A stretch of 14,416 bases of DNA, from the NCBI GenBank assembly GCA_031279915.1, contig JAITHO010000107.1, positions 1-14,416 on the forward strand, written 5' to 3'. The notes under the pieces are model-generated. The model was not told the origin of the DNA and made no database searches. It saw nothing but the letters and a program-made list of their open reading frames with translations. Origin of the DNA: Tannerellaceae bacterium. GTDB lineage: Bacteria > Bacteroidota > Bacteroidia > Bacteroidales > Tannerellaceae. The stretch's first letter is position 1, and every line of letters starts with the position of its first letter. This document shows, one piece after another, positions 7,049-13,793 of this stretch. The translations under genes were made by a program, and so were the position numbers.

Positions 7049-7363
7049 TCAATCGATCCGTATTCCGGTTCGCTGTATTTCGTTTAGAAATCCGGCAAAA
7101 TCCTCCTGGGGAACTATCACGTGAGGTTCGATTCGCATATCGACCTTTTCCGTTAGCCGCCAGATTGCTGGGATTACATCAAAGTAATCGCCTTCCCAGC
7201 TTTTTACAACTAAGGCTACATCAATGTCGCTATCGTTATTCGGATTGCCATTGGCATGCGATCCGAACAGGTACACTTGCTCAATCTGCATTGGAAAATT
7301 GCTTTGCCTTATGAGCGCAGAATAGGCTTTTACTTTGCTGATGATATCCTGGCTTTTGTCCAT
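7049..7363 (-). CDS. MNT-type nucleotidyltransferase domain protein, orphan
   Basis: A minimal nucleotidyltransferase of the polymerase-beta fold. In 104 residues it has the signature G-S-x10-D-x-D: GS at 34-35 and aspartates 46 and 48, within FGSHANGNPNNDSDIDVAL, and ends in R-T-G-I-R-I, frequent in this Bacteroidota family. The position where many relatives have a third acidic residue reads MRIEPHV (glutamate 79). I chose the ATG at 7363 over an upstream TTG at 7393. Homologues usually pair with a HEPN-domain protein in two-gene toxin-antitoxin modules, where the MNT protein AMPylates the HEPN RNase; no HEPN gene adjoins it here. It sits 39 bases downstream of the permease and is probably cotranscribed with it. 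Target and function are unknown. Confidence 0.8.
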   Translation of the reverse strand: MDKSQDIISKVKAYSALIRQSNFPMQIEQVYLFGSHANGNPNNDSDIDVALVVKSWEGDYFDVIPAIWRLTEKVDMRIEPHVIVPQEDFAGFLNEIQRTGIRID

Positions 7364-7402
7364 CAGTATTTTTATCTCATAAGTGATAAACAAGCTCCAG
7401 CG

Positions 7403-8623
7403 TCACGCCCCGAGCCATCGCTTGCCTAAACAATAAACGGGATACCAGGCCGACAGGAAGCCGGTCAGAATCACCGTTGCGAGTATCACCCCCAGATCCG
7501 AGGCTGATACCAGTACAGGATAGTTATCGACTACAAATACGCCTGCGCTTCCCATCTTTATCAGCCCGAACTGTTGCTGCAGCAAGCACAGGCCGATGCC
7601 TATCAGGAGGCCTATCCCTGCTCCGAAGCCGGATATCATCCAGCCTTCGAGGAGGAAGATGCGGCGGATGAGATTATTGTCGGCGCCCAGGGTTCGCAGC
7701 GTGCGGACGTCGTCTTGCTTCTCTATCATCAGCATGGAGAGCGAGCCCACCATGTTGAACAGGGCTATCACCAGGATGAAGCATAGGATAAGAAAGGTCA
7801 TCCACTTCTCGGTTTGCATCATCTTGAAGGCGATGTCTTGCTGCTCGTACCGGTCTTTTACCCTGAACTGATCGCCAACGATGGCTTCTACTTGCTTCTT
7901 CACTGAGCCCGGATTGGCGTCGGCTGCGAGTTTGATCTCTATGGATGAAATCTCGGCTTCGTAGCGGAATAGTGATCGGGCAAGGTTTATGGGAACGATT
8001 AGCAAATTTTCGTCGTATGTCTGCTGGTTGCTTTGGAATACAGCCGAGGCGTAGGCATATTCCACTTGCATGGAGGCCGCCGGATTCGACAGATTGATCT
8101 GCTCGTCGCGCTTGGGAGCCATTATCTCTATCGGGGCCGTGAAGTTGGCATGCACTCCGATGGCTACGGCTACTCCTATTCCGGGAACGGCATAAGATAC
8201 CACTTCATCGCTCAGCTTGAACTCGCCGTCGATGATGATGCCACCGATGTCGGTAAGGCGAGCGTAGTTGTCGTCCACGCCTTTCAGCATGGCCACTATC
8301 AGCCGACCGTTGTATCGCACAAAAGCTCTGTCTTCGAGCGTAGCCCCAGTACATTCAACGCCGCTAAGGCTGTCGATGCGGAGGATAAGGGTTGAGGGAT
8401 CGAACACTTTGCCGCGCAGGGGAGTCACCTTCAGATGCGGATCGAGGCTGCCGAACATCCGAAAGATAAGCTCGTTGAATCCGTTCATCACCGAAAGAGC
8501 GCATACAAGCGCCGCCGTTACCACCACTACGCCGCACACCGATACGAGCGAAATCATGTTGATGGCGTTGTGCGACTTCTTCGAGAAGAGGTAACGACGG
8601 GCTATGTAGGCAGAGACGTTCAA
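7403..8623 (-). CDS. ABC transporter permease, FtsX/LolC-LolE family, TTG start
   Basis: An inner-membrane permease with the LolC/E/MacB topology: an N-terminal transmembrane helix (about residues 22-47), a periplasmic domain of about 220 residues, and three C-terminal helices (about 275-300, 330-353 and 378-400). In proteobacteria this type extracts lipoproteins from the inner membrane for the Lol pathway; that role is likely but not shown here, and no ATPase subunit (LolD) gene adjoins it. At 406 residues the length is typical. The start is TTG at 8623, overlapping the rbfA stop by four bases (TTGA); MNVSAYIARRYLFSKKSHNA then matches the N-terminus of Bacteroidales homologues, and the next Met lies inside the first helix. 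Translation is probably coupled to rbfA. Confidence 0.88.
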   Translation of the reverse strand: MNVSAYIARRYLFSKKSHNAINMISLVSVCGVVVVTAALVCALSVMNGFNELIFRMFGSLDPHLKVTPLRGKVFDPSTLILRIDSLSGVECTGATLEDRAFVRYNGRLIVAMLKGVDDNYARLTDIGGIIIDGEFKLSDEVVSYAVPGIGVAVAIGVHANFTAPIEIMAPKRDEQINLSNPAASMQVEYAYASAVFQSNQQTYDENLLIVPINLARSLFRYEAEISSIEIKLAADANPGSVKKQVEAIVGDQFRVKDRYEQQDIAFKMMQTEKWMTFLILCFILVIALFNMVGSLSMLMIEKQDDVRTLRTLGADNNLIRRIFLLEGWMISGFGAGIGLLIGIGLCLLQQQFGLIKMGSAGVFVVDNYPVLVSASDLGVILATVILTGFLSAWYPVYCLGKRWLGA

Positions 8624-8955
8624 TTGTTCAGCAGCTTGTTGATGTTATCAATATAGTCGAGCGAGTCGTCGATGAAGAACGATAGCTCGGGTATCTTGCG
8701 AAGCTGCATGCGCACCTGCTGCCCGAGTTCATAGCGGATGGTACGGGCATTTTGGCGGATGGATTTGAGTATCTCGTCGCCCTTTTCCGACGGAAATATG
8801 CTGAGATAAGCGCGTGCTATGCTAAGGTCGGCGCTAACTCTTACGGTTGTAACCGATACAAGGATGCCGTGCGAGAGCTGTGTCTGACGACGGAATATTT
8901 CGCTGAGCTCCTTCTGCAGGAGACGTTCTATTTTGCTTAGTCTTACGTTTTCCAT
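8620..8955 (-). CDS. rbfA: 30S ribosome-binding factor RbfA
   Basis: RbfA binds the immature 30S subunit near the 5' end of 16S rRNA and assists late maturation and cold adaptation. The 111-residue protein has the usual small KH-like pattern: RLSKIERLLQKELSEIFRR at the start, VTTVRVSADLSIARAYLSIF in the middle, and LRKIPELSFFIDDSLDY near the end, where the P-E-L-x-F-x-x-D-x-S signature is diagnostic. The ATG at 8955 is the only reasonable start. It lies 23 bases after the O-methyltransferase gene and overlaps the permease by four bases. Confidence 0.95.
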   Translation of the reverse strand: MENVRLSKIERLLQKELSEIFRRQTQLSHGILVSVTTVRVSADLSIARAYLSIFPSEKGDEILKSIRQNARTIRYELGQQVRMQLRKIPELSFFIDDSLDYIDNINKLLNN

Positions 8956-8978
8956 AATGATTGAATTTTATATGTGTT

Positions 8979-9596
8979 TTATTTTTTCCAAATGACAGTC
9001 AAGCCGTCGCGCAGCGGAAGGATAACCTTTTCCACGCGATCGTCCTGCCTGATTTTCTCGTTGAAGATTGCTATGCCCGACGTACGCTTGTCGGTGGCTC
9101 CGCTGAGGAGCTTGCCGTCCCAGAGCGTATTGTCGGCAAGGATGAGGCCGCCGCTCCGAAGCACTGGGAATGCCATGTCGTAGTAATCGGGATAGCGATG
9201 CTTATCGGCGTCAATGAAGATCATGTCGAAGGGGCCGGTCTGGAGCTTAGGAACAACCTCCATGGCATTGCCGAAGTGCACCCTTATCTTGTCGCGTCCA
9301 GGAGCCCGCGAGATGTATTTCATCATGAAGGACTCCATCTCGTCGTCAATCTCAACCGTGTGGATCACGGCATCGCTGTCGGTCCCCTCGGCAAGACAGA
9401 TGGTGGCATATCCCGTGTAGGTTCCGATTTCGAGGATGAGCTTGGGGCGGAGGATGCGGCAAAACATCTTCAGTATCCTGCCTTGCAGATGGCCGGCCAT
9501 CATCCGCGGACGCAGCAGTTTGACATGGGCCTCTCGCGACAGCTCCTTCAGCAGCTCCGTTTCCGGATCTATATGATCTAATATGTAATCGGTCAT
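8979..9596 (-). CDS. SAM-dependent O-methyltransferase (catechol OMT/TrmR-like, PF01596 family)
   Basis: A class I methyltransferase of the Mg2+-dependent O-methyltransferase family. In 205 residues: the SAM-binding LEIGTYTGYATICLAEG (55-71), the acidic VEIDDE (81-86), the metal-binding I-D-A-D-K (128-132) and DNTLWDGKLLSG (155-166), which supplies further metal ligands. Relatives include catechol and caffeoyl-CoA methyltransferases and the tRNA wobble-uridine methyltransferase TrmR. The place next to rbfA, together with conservation of the gene in Bacteroidales, makes a tRNA substrate attractive, but that is inference. The ATG at 9596 starts 10 bases after the pyk stop; the gene is in the middle of the aroQ-pyk-rbfA operon. 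Confidence 0.9.
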   Translation of the reverse strand: MTDYILDHIDPETELLKELSREAHVKLLRPRMMAGHLQGRILKMFCRILRPKLILEIGTYTGYATICLAEGTDSDAVIHTVEIDDEMESFMMKYISRAPGRDKIRVHFGNAMEVVPKLQTGPFDMIFIDADKHRYPDYYDMAFPVLRSGGLILADNTLWDGKLLSGATDKRTSGIAIFNEKIRQDDRVEKVILPLRDGLTVIWKK

Positions 9597-9606
9597 GCCT
9601 GAGATA

Positions 9607-11034
9607 TTATCCTTCCGTCAGTGCGCAGTCGAGAATCTTCTCGGCGCTGTTGATCTCCAGAAATGACGTGCCTCCGCTGTGAGTGCCTTGCAGGTAAACC
9701 ACCATATCCTTACGTGTGATGTGCCGGCTTTCGATGAGGGCTGTCAGAGCCTTGCGGATATACGATCGCCTATCTTCTGTTTTATGCTGATAAACCGCCC
9801 AGATCCCGTACGACATGGAGAGCGTGCGGACAACATCTTCGCTGTAACAAATGGCATACACCGGCGATGTCCCGCGGAAGGCAGCCAGATAGCGAGCCGT
9901 TCGCCCCGTATAGCAATCGGTTATAATGGCCTTAACATTAAGCTTGGATGACGACTTAACGGCCTGCTTGGCCAGGAAGGAAGTGACGTCGAGGTCGCTT
10001 CCCGAAAAGGGAACCTGGATATCGTTGGCCGTGAGCTTCGTCTTCTCGGCTTCGGCCGTAATCTTCGTCATGGTTTGTACGGCTTCGAGGGGATATTTGC
10101 CGTAGGCCGTCTCGCCGCTCAGCATCAGAGCGTCGGTGCGATAATAGATGGCATTGGCGATGTCGGTCACTTCGGCCCGCGTTGGCCGCGGATTGCCTAT
10201 CATCGAATGAAGCATCTGGGTGGCCACTATCACCGGCTTCTTTACCTCCACGCACTTGCGAATCAGCACCCGCTGGATGCCCGGAATCTTCTCCGCCGGA
10301 ACCTCTATCCCCAGATCTCCGCGGGCAATCATGATGCCATAAGCAGCCTCCAGAATCTGGTCGATATTATCCACTCCCTCCTGATTCTCGATCTTGGCAA
10401 TGATCTTGATGCGGCTCTCATGCTCGTCGAGCAGGCGCTGAATGTCGAGCACATCCTGCTTGCTGCGAACAAAAGAGTGGGCGATGAAATCCACGCCGTT
10501 CTCTATGCAGTACATTATATTATCGCGGTCGCGCTCCGTGAGCGATGGCAGATTGATCCGCACGCCGGGCACGTTCACGCTCTTGCGGCTTCCGAGCGCA
10601 GCATCGTTCAGAGCTTCGCAAATCAAACTATCCCCCTCCTTACCGATAACCTTCAAATCCAAATCACCATCATCAATCAGCATATTATCCCCCACCTTCA
10701 TGTCGGAAGCAAAGTTAGGATACGATACATTGATGCACTCGCGAGTAGTTGGCTCAGCAGGGCAACCTTTCACCATCACCCTGTCGCCTGCCTTAAACGG
10801 AATCGTATCATCGGAGCGCGTCGTGCGAATCTCAGGGCCCTTCGTATCAATCAATATCCCTATACGGCTCGATACCTGCCTTACATTATATATAATCTTA
10901 TCGAACCCCTCCCGATCAAGATGCGCAGAGTTCAATCGCACCACGTTCATCCCTGCCTCATACAGAGCACGGATGAAGTCAATTTCGCAACGTTTGTCGG
11001 ATATGGTTGCAACAATTTTTGTTTGTTTCAGCAT
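9607..11034 (-). CDS. pyk: Pyruvate kinase
   Basis: Converts phosphoenolpyruvate and ADP to pyruvate and ATP, the last step of glycolysis. All core motifs are visible in 475 residues: TKIVATISD at the start, VVRLNSAH (31-38), LIDTKGPEIRT (61-71), the catalytic lysine in IIAKIEN (214), MIARGDLGIEVPAEKIPGIQ (235-254), VIVATQMLHSM (268-278), PRPTRAEVTDIANAI (282-296) and LMLSGETAYGKYP. The B domain (about 72-155) and the C-terminal regulatory domain are both present. R-L-N-S-A-H replaces the commoner R-L-N-F-S-H; a variant of this kind is usual in Bacteroidota pyruvate kinases. The ATG at 11034 has a Shine-Dalgarno-like AAGGAG upstream, unlike most genes here. Confidence 0.97.
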   Translation of the reverse strand: MLKQTKIVATISDKRCEIDFIRALYEAGMNVVRLNSAHLDREGFDKIIYNVRQVSSRIGILIDTKGPEIRTTRSDDTIPFKAGDRVMVKGCPAEPTTRECINVSYPNFASDMKVGDNMLIDDGDLDLKVIGKEGDSLICEALNDAALGSRKSVNVPGVRINLPSLTERDRDNIMYCIENGVDFIAHSFVRSKQDVLDIQRLLDEHESRIKIIAKIENQEGVDNIDQILEAAYGIMIARGDLGIEVPAEKIPGIQRVLIRKCVEVKKPVIVATQMLHSMIGNPRPTRAEVTDIANAIYYRTDALMLSGETAYGKYPLEAVQTMTKITAEAEKTKLTANDIQVPFSGSDLDVTSFLAKQAVKSSSKLNVKAIITDCYTGRTARYLAAFRGTSPVYAICYSEDVVRTLSMSYGIWAVYQHKTEDRRSYIRKALTALIESRHITRKDMVVYLQGTHSGGTSFLEINSAEKILDCALTEG

Positions 11035-11042
11035 AATAATTT

Positions 11043-11048
11043 CTCCTT
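11043..11048 (-). promoter_or_regulatory. Shine-Dalgarno-like site of pyk
   Basis: AAGGAG lies 8 bases before the pyk ATG, in the 22-base gap after aroQ. Bacteroidota rarely rely on such sites, so it may be incidental, but the spacing is ideal. Confidence 0.4.
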
Positions 11049-11056
11049 ATAATTAA

Positions 11057-11482
11057 TTAGAGATGTGACATTAAACCTTCGATAGCCAAGCGATACGAAT
11101 CGAGCCCAAAACCAATCACCACACCGATGCATACGGCCGACAGCATAGAGTGGCGCCGAAACTCCTCGCGGGCGTGAACATTCGAGATATGCACCTCCGC
11201 AACCGGAGCCGGCACTGCGCTAATGGCATCGCGAATGGCTACCGACGTATGTGTATATCCGCCGGCATTCAGAACAATACCGCAGGGCTCAAAGCCCCAT
11301 TCCTGAATCTTAGTGACGATCTCCCCCTCCGAATTGCTCTGGAAGTAAGCTATCTCATGCTCCGGATACATGCGCCGCAATTCAACAAGGTAATCCTCAA
11401 ACGACCTGCTGCCGTAAACGCCAGGCTCGCGCTTGCCAAGAAGGTTCAGATTCGGCCCGTTGATGATAATAATTTTTCTCAT
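11057..11482 (-). CDS. aroQ: 3-dehydroquinate dehydratase, type II
   Basis: Dehydrates 3-dehydroquinate to 3-dehydroshikimate, the substrate of AroE. The 141 residues are the normal length for the dodecameric type II enzyme. Seen: IINGPNLNLLGKREP (6-20) with the binding asparagine, the catalytic tyrosine 23 in GVYG, FQSNSEGEIV (47-56), LNAGGYTHTSVAIRDA (71-86) including the substrate-binding asparagine 72, EVHISNVHAREEFRRHS (96-112) with the catalytic histidine 98. First gene of the minus-strand operon aroQ-pyk-OMT-rbfA-permease. Bacteroidales relatives often have xerD or xerC beside aroQ, but here a 900-base intergenic region with array 3 lies upstream instead. Confidence 0.97.
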   Translation of the reverse strand: MRKIIIINGPNLNLLGKREPGVYGSRSFEDYLVELRRMYPEHEIAYFQSNSEGEIVTKIQEWGFEPCGIVLNAGGYTHTSVAIRDAISAVPAPVAEVHISNVHAREEFRRHSMLSAVCIGVVIGFGLDSYRLAIEGLMSHL

Positions 11483-11534
11483 GAGGAATGATATTTTACA
11501 GTGAGTTGTGTGACTAAAAAAACGATACTGGCCG

Positions 11535-11542
11535 TAAAGGTA
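11535..11542 (-). promoter_or_regulatory. Possible -7 element upstream of aroQ
   Basis: On the minus strand TACCTTTA matches TAnnTTTG in all but the last base, 52 bases before the aroQ ATG. No clear TTTG lies at the right distance upstream. It is the best candidate in the gap, and it would place array 3 outside the aroQ transcript. Confidence 0.35.
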
Positions 11543-11634
11543 TGAATTATTGAATTATGAATATGCTGGGCCGATTCGATTTGCCGTCGGCCTTAATCTA
11601 TCCTCCAACCAAGGAATGCATCAAGGCGGCCATC

Positions 11635-12271
11635 TCCACAACTGTGGATTTTAGCTGTTTTACAAATCCATTGGCTCCACAACTGTGGAGAACTTCGTTT
11701 TGTTGTCGGGAATGTTTCCACAACTGTGGAAAGCTCCCAAAAAGTGTAATAGAGGAATCTCTATGCATTCTTTTCCATAAAAAAGAAAAGTTGCAGGCTC
11801 CGATATAGTGAGGAACCTCCATTTTCATGTTTTTCGAGCTTTCCACAAGTGTGGAGGCTGAAAGTTCTGAAATTTGCATATCTCCACATTTGTGGAAGAC
11901 CTCATTGTGGTTTGGTAGCCATCTCCACAGTTGTGGAGAGTTTTTCGGTGATGCAACGATGGTTTCCACAGACGTGGAGAATGTCATACTGATATAATGG
12001 CGGTCTCCACGTTTGTGGAAGCTTTTGCATCGGATTAGTAGCAGTCTCCACAAGTGTGGAAGCTTTCGGATCGGATTAGTAGTGGTCTCCACAACTGTGG
12101 AAGCTTTCTCATCGGATTAGTGGCGTTCTCCACAAGTGTGGAAGCTTTCGCATCAGATTAGTGGCGGTCTCCACAAGTGTGGAAGCTTTCTTATCGGATT
12201 AGTGGCGGTCTCCACAAGTATGGAAGCTTTCGCATCAGATTAGTGGCCATCTCCACAAGTGTGGAAGCTTT
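11635..12271. repeat. Array 3: 41-bp-phased 14-bp palindromes between aroQ and efp
   Basis: A palindrome TCCACA-NN-TGTGGA starts at 11635, 11676, 11717, then 11842, 11883, 11924, 11965, 12006, 12047, 12088, 12129, 12170, 12211 and 12252: steps of exactly 41 bases. The single gap (11717 to 11842) is three steps plus two bases and holds two decayed positions at 11758 and 11799, the latter with a two-base insertion. The centre dinucleotide varies (AC, AG, TT, GT) while the arms rarely change. From 12006 to 12252 the 27-base spacers are near-identical (AGCTTTCGCATC..., ending GGCGGTC); from 11635 to 11964 they are unrelated or nearly so. The unit is not CRISPR-like in size, no cas gene is near, and open frames across it are spurious. 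The rest of the 900-base gap 11483-12382 contains only the promoters of aroQ and efp. Confidence 0.96.
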
Positions 12272-12293
12272 GGTTGAGGTTCAGGGGAGCGAA

Positions 12294-12325
12294 TTTGCAT
12301 CATTAGAACTTCCCGCCTAACTTTG
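12294..12325 (+). promoter_or_regulatory. Bacteroidota-type promoter of efp
   Basis: TTTG (12294-12297), 20 bases, then TAACTTTG (12318-12325): an exact match to the primary sigma factor consensus in both elements and spacing. Transcription is expected near 12332, giving a leader of about 50 bases. The -33 element starts 28 bases after the last array 3 palindrome. Confidence 0.8.
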
Positions 12326-12382
12326 CCGAACAATAACAAACAGTTAATTAATTATTAATCCCCCAAAATCAAAGATTTCTTT

Positions 12383-12949
12383 ATGGCAACAACTGCTGAT
12401 TTCAAGAACGGAATGTGCCTCGATATTGACGGAGCATACTATTTTATCGTTGAATTTCTACACGTAAAACCAGGCAAAGGCCCGGCTTTCGTTCGCACCA
12501 AACTGAAAAGCGTTACAAGCGGACGGGTAATTGACAAAACATGGAACTCAGGCGTAAAAGTCGACGAAGTGCGCATCGAACGACGCCCCTATCAGTATCT
12601 GTACAAAGACGATATGGGATACAACTTTATGCATCCCGAAACATTCGAGCAAATAGGCATAGCCGGCGAAAGCATCAGCGGAGTGGAGTTCCTCAAGGAA
12701 GGAGCAATGGTGGAAGCTATGGTACATGCCGCCACCGAAACTATCCTCACCTGCGAACTCCCAGCACATGTCATCCTCGAAGTAACCTACACCGAACCGG
12801 GCGTCAAAGGGGATACCGCAACCAATACCCTCAAGCCCGCAACACTTGAAACCGGAGCTGAAGTACGAGTTCCTCTATTTATCAGTATAGGAGAAAAAGT
12901 CGAAATCGATACGCGCAACGGAGCATACATCGGGCGCATACGCGAATAA
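12383..12949 (+). CDS. efp: Elongation factor P
   Basis: EF-P enters the ribosomal E site and rescues ribosomes stalled on polyproline stretches. The 188-residue protein has three domains: a KOW-like N-terminal domain with the tip loop [15 protein letters not shown], in which lysine 32 occupies the position modified in other bacteria; an OB-fold domain II around 65-125; and domain III with the family signature from about residue 150, ending in [12 protein letters not shown]. Length is normal. No genes for EpmA/EpmB-type modification are visible in this window. The ATG at 12383 sits just after a small self-complementary AAAGATTTCTTT. radC follows after 46 bases and is probably cotranscribed. 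Confidence 0.97.
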   Translation: MATTADFKNGMCLDIDGAYYFIVEFLHVKPGKGPAFVRTKLKSVTSGRVIDKTWNSGVKVDEVRIERRPYQYLYKDDMGYNFMHPETFEQIGIAGESISGVEFLKEGAMVEAMVHAATETILTCELPAHVILEVTYTEPGVKGDTATNTLKPATLETGAEVRVPLFISIGEKVEIDTRNGAYIGRIRE

Positions 12950-12995
12950 ATGAGGCTTCCCCCGAAATAATGACTATACATCCCGAACCTTAACT

Positions 12996-13688
12996 ATGAA
13001 AGCACACCTCCCAATCAAAGAATGGGCAACCGAAGATCGACCGCGCGAGAAAATGCAGCTCAAAGGAGCATCCGCACTGAGCGACGCCGAACTCCTCGCC
13101 ATACTCATCGGTACAGGAACGCGCGACGAAACAGCAGTGCAGCTATCGCAACGCATCCTCCATGCCGCAGGCAATAACCTCAACGAACTAGGCAAACGAT
13201 CGGCCGGAGAGCTCGCCGCATCCTTCAAAGGAATAGGCGAAGCCAAAGCAATAACCATTGCAGCAGCCCTCGAACTCGGACGACGAAGAGCAGCCAGCGA
13301 ACGCAATCGCAAATCAGCAATCGCCAATAGCCGCGACGTGCATGCAATATTCTTCCCGCACCTTGCCGACTTGCCGCACGAAGAACTCTGGATCGCTCTC
13401 ACCAACGCCGCCGGAATAGTTGTAGGCAAAAATAAAATCAGCCGCGGAGGAGCAACCGAAACAAGCGCAGATATCCGGATGATCATGCACGCCGCCATAC
13501 AAGCGCTGGCCTCAGGCATACTGATCTGCCATAATCATCCCTCCGGACGCATAACGCCCAGCCCTGACGACGACCGCCTCACCGCACGCGTTAAAGAAGC
13601 CGCCCAACTGATGAACATGAAATTGCTCGACCACCTGATCATTGCCGACAATGAATATTACAGCTATGCCGACGAAGGCCGGCTGTAA
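12996..13688 (+). CDS. radC: RadC/YicR family JAB1/MPN-domain protein
   Basis: A conserved protein of the RadC (UPF0758) family. Despite the name, a role in DNA repair is disputed. The N-terminal helix-hairpin-helix region includes LSDAELLAILIGTGT (28-42) and FKGIGEAKA (77-85). The C-terminal MPN domain has the JAMM metal motif HNHPSGRITPSPDD (179-192) with the zinc-binding histidines 179 and 181 and an aspartate near 191, and an upstream glutamate in HEELW. All expected metal ligands are present, so the domain is probably active; its substrate is unknown. At 230 residues the length is typical. The stop at 13688 is followed by a strong bidirectional terminator. Confidence 0.95.
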   Translation: MKAHLPIKEWATEDRPREKMQLKGASALSDAELLAILIGTGTRDETAVQLSQRILHAAGNNLNELGKRSAGELAASFKGIGEAKAITIAAALELGRRRAASERNRKSAIANSRDVHAIFFPHLADLPHEELWIALTNAAGIVVGKNKISRGGATETSADIRMIMHAAIQALASGILICHNHPSGRITPSPDDDRLTARVKEAAQLMNMKLLDHLIIADNEYYSYADEGRL

Positions 13689-13716
13689 GCCTGGCAACAC
13701 ATTAGCTCTGAAATAA

Positions 13717-13761
13717 AAAAGCTCGCTTTATAATGCCTTGCGCAACATAAAGCGAGCTTTT
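13717..13761. terminator. Bidirectional rho-independent terminator between radC and sulP
   Basis: A 14-pair stem (13717-13730 with 13748-13761, core AGCTCGCTTTA) with a 17-base loop. It has A-rich DNA on the left and T-rich on the right, so both the plus-strand efp-radC message and the minus-strand transporter message end in U-rich tracts. The loop contains TTGCGCAA, itself a palindrome. Confidence 0.85.
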
Positions 13762-13793
13762 ATTATGAAGGAGATTTTTTGTGGGGAGCGGCC

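Noticed and set aside
6542..7052. Overlapping minus-strand reading frames across array 2, 76 to 129 residues
   Set aside because: They consist of the 41-base unit read in shifting frames; the period is not a multiple of three, no start or family is recognisable, and one overlaps aroE antisense.
7364..7393. TTG start ten codons upstream for the nucleotidyltransferase
   Set aside because: An ATG at 7363 gives the usual family length, and no overlap or ribosome binding site favours the TTG.
11557..12092. Reading frames of 83 (plus strand) and 164 residues (minus strand) across array 3
   Set aside because: Open only because the repeated units lack stops; composition follows the repeat and no protein family is recognisable.
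11635..12271. CRISPR array
   Set aside because: The repeated part is only 14 bases, the spacers in one half are nearly identical to one another, the period is 41 bases and no cas gene is near.
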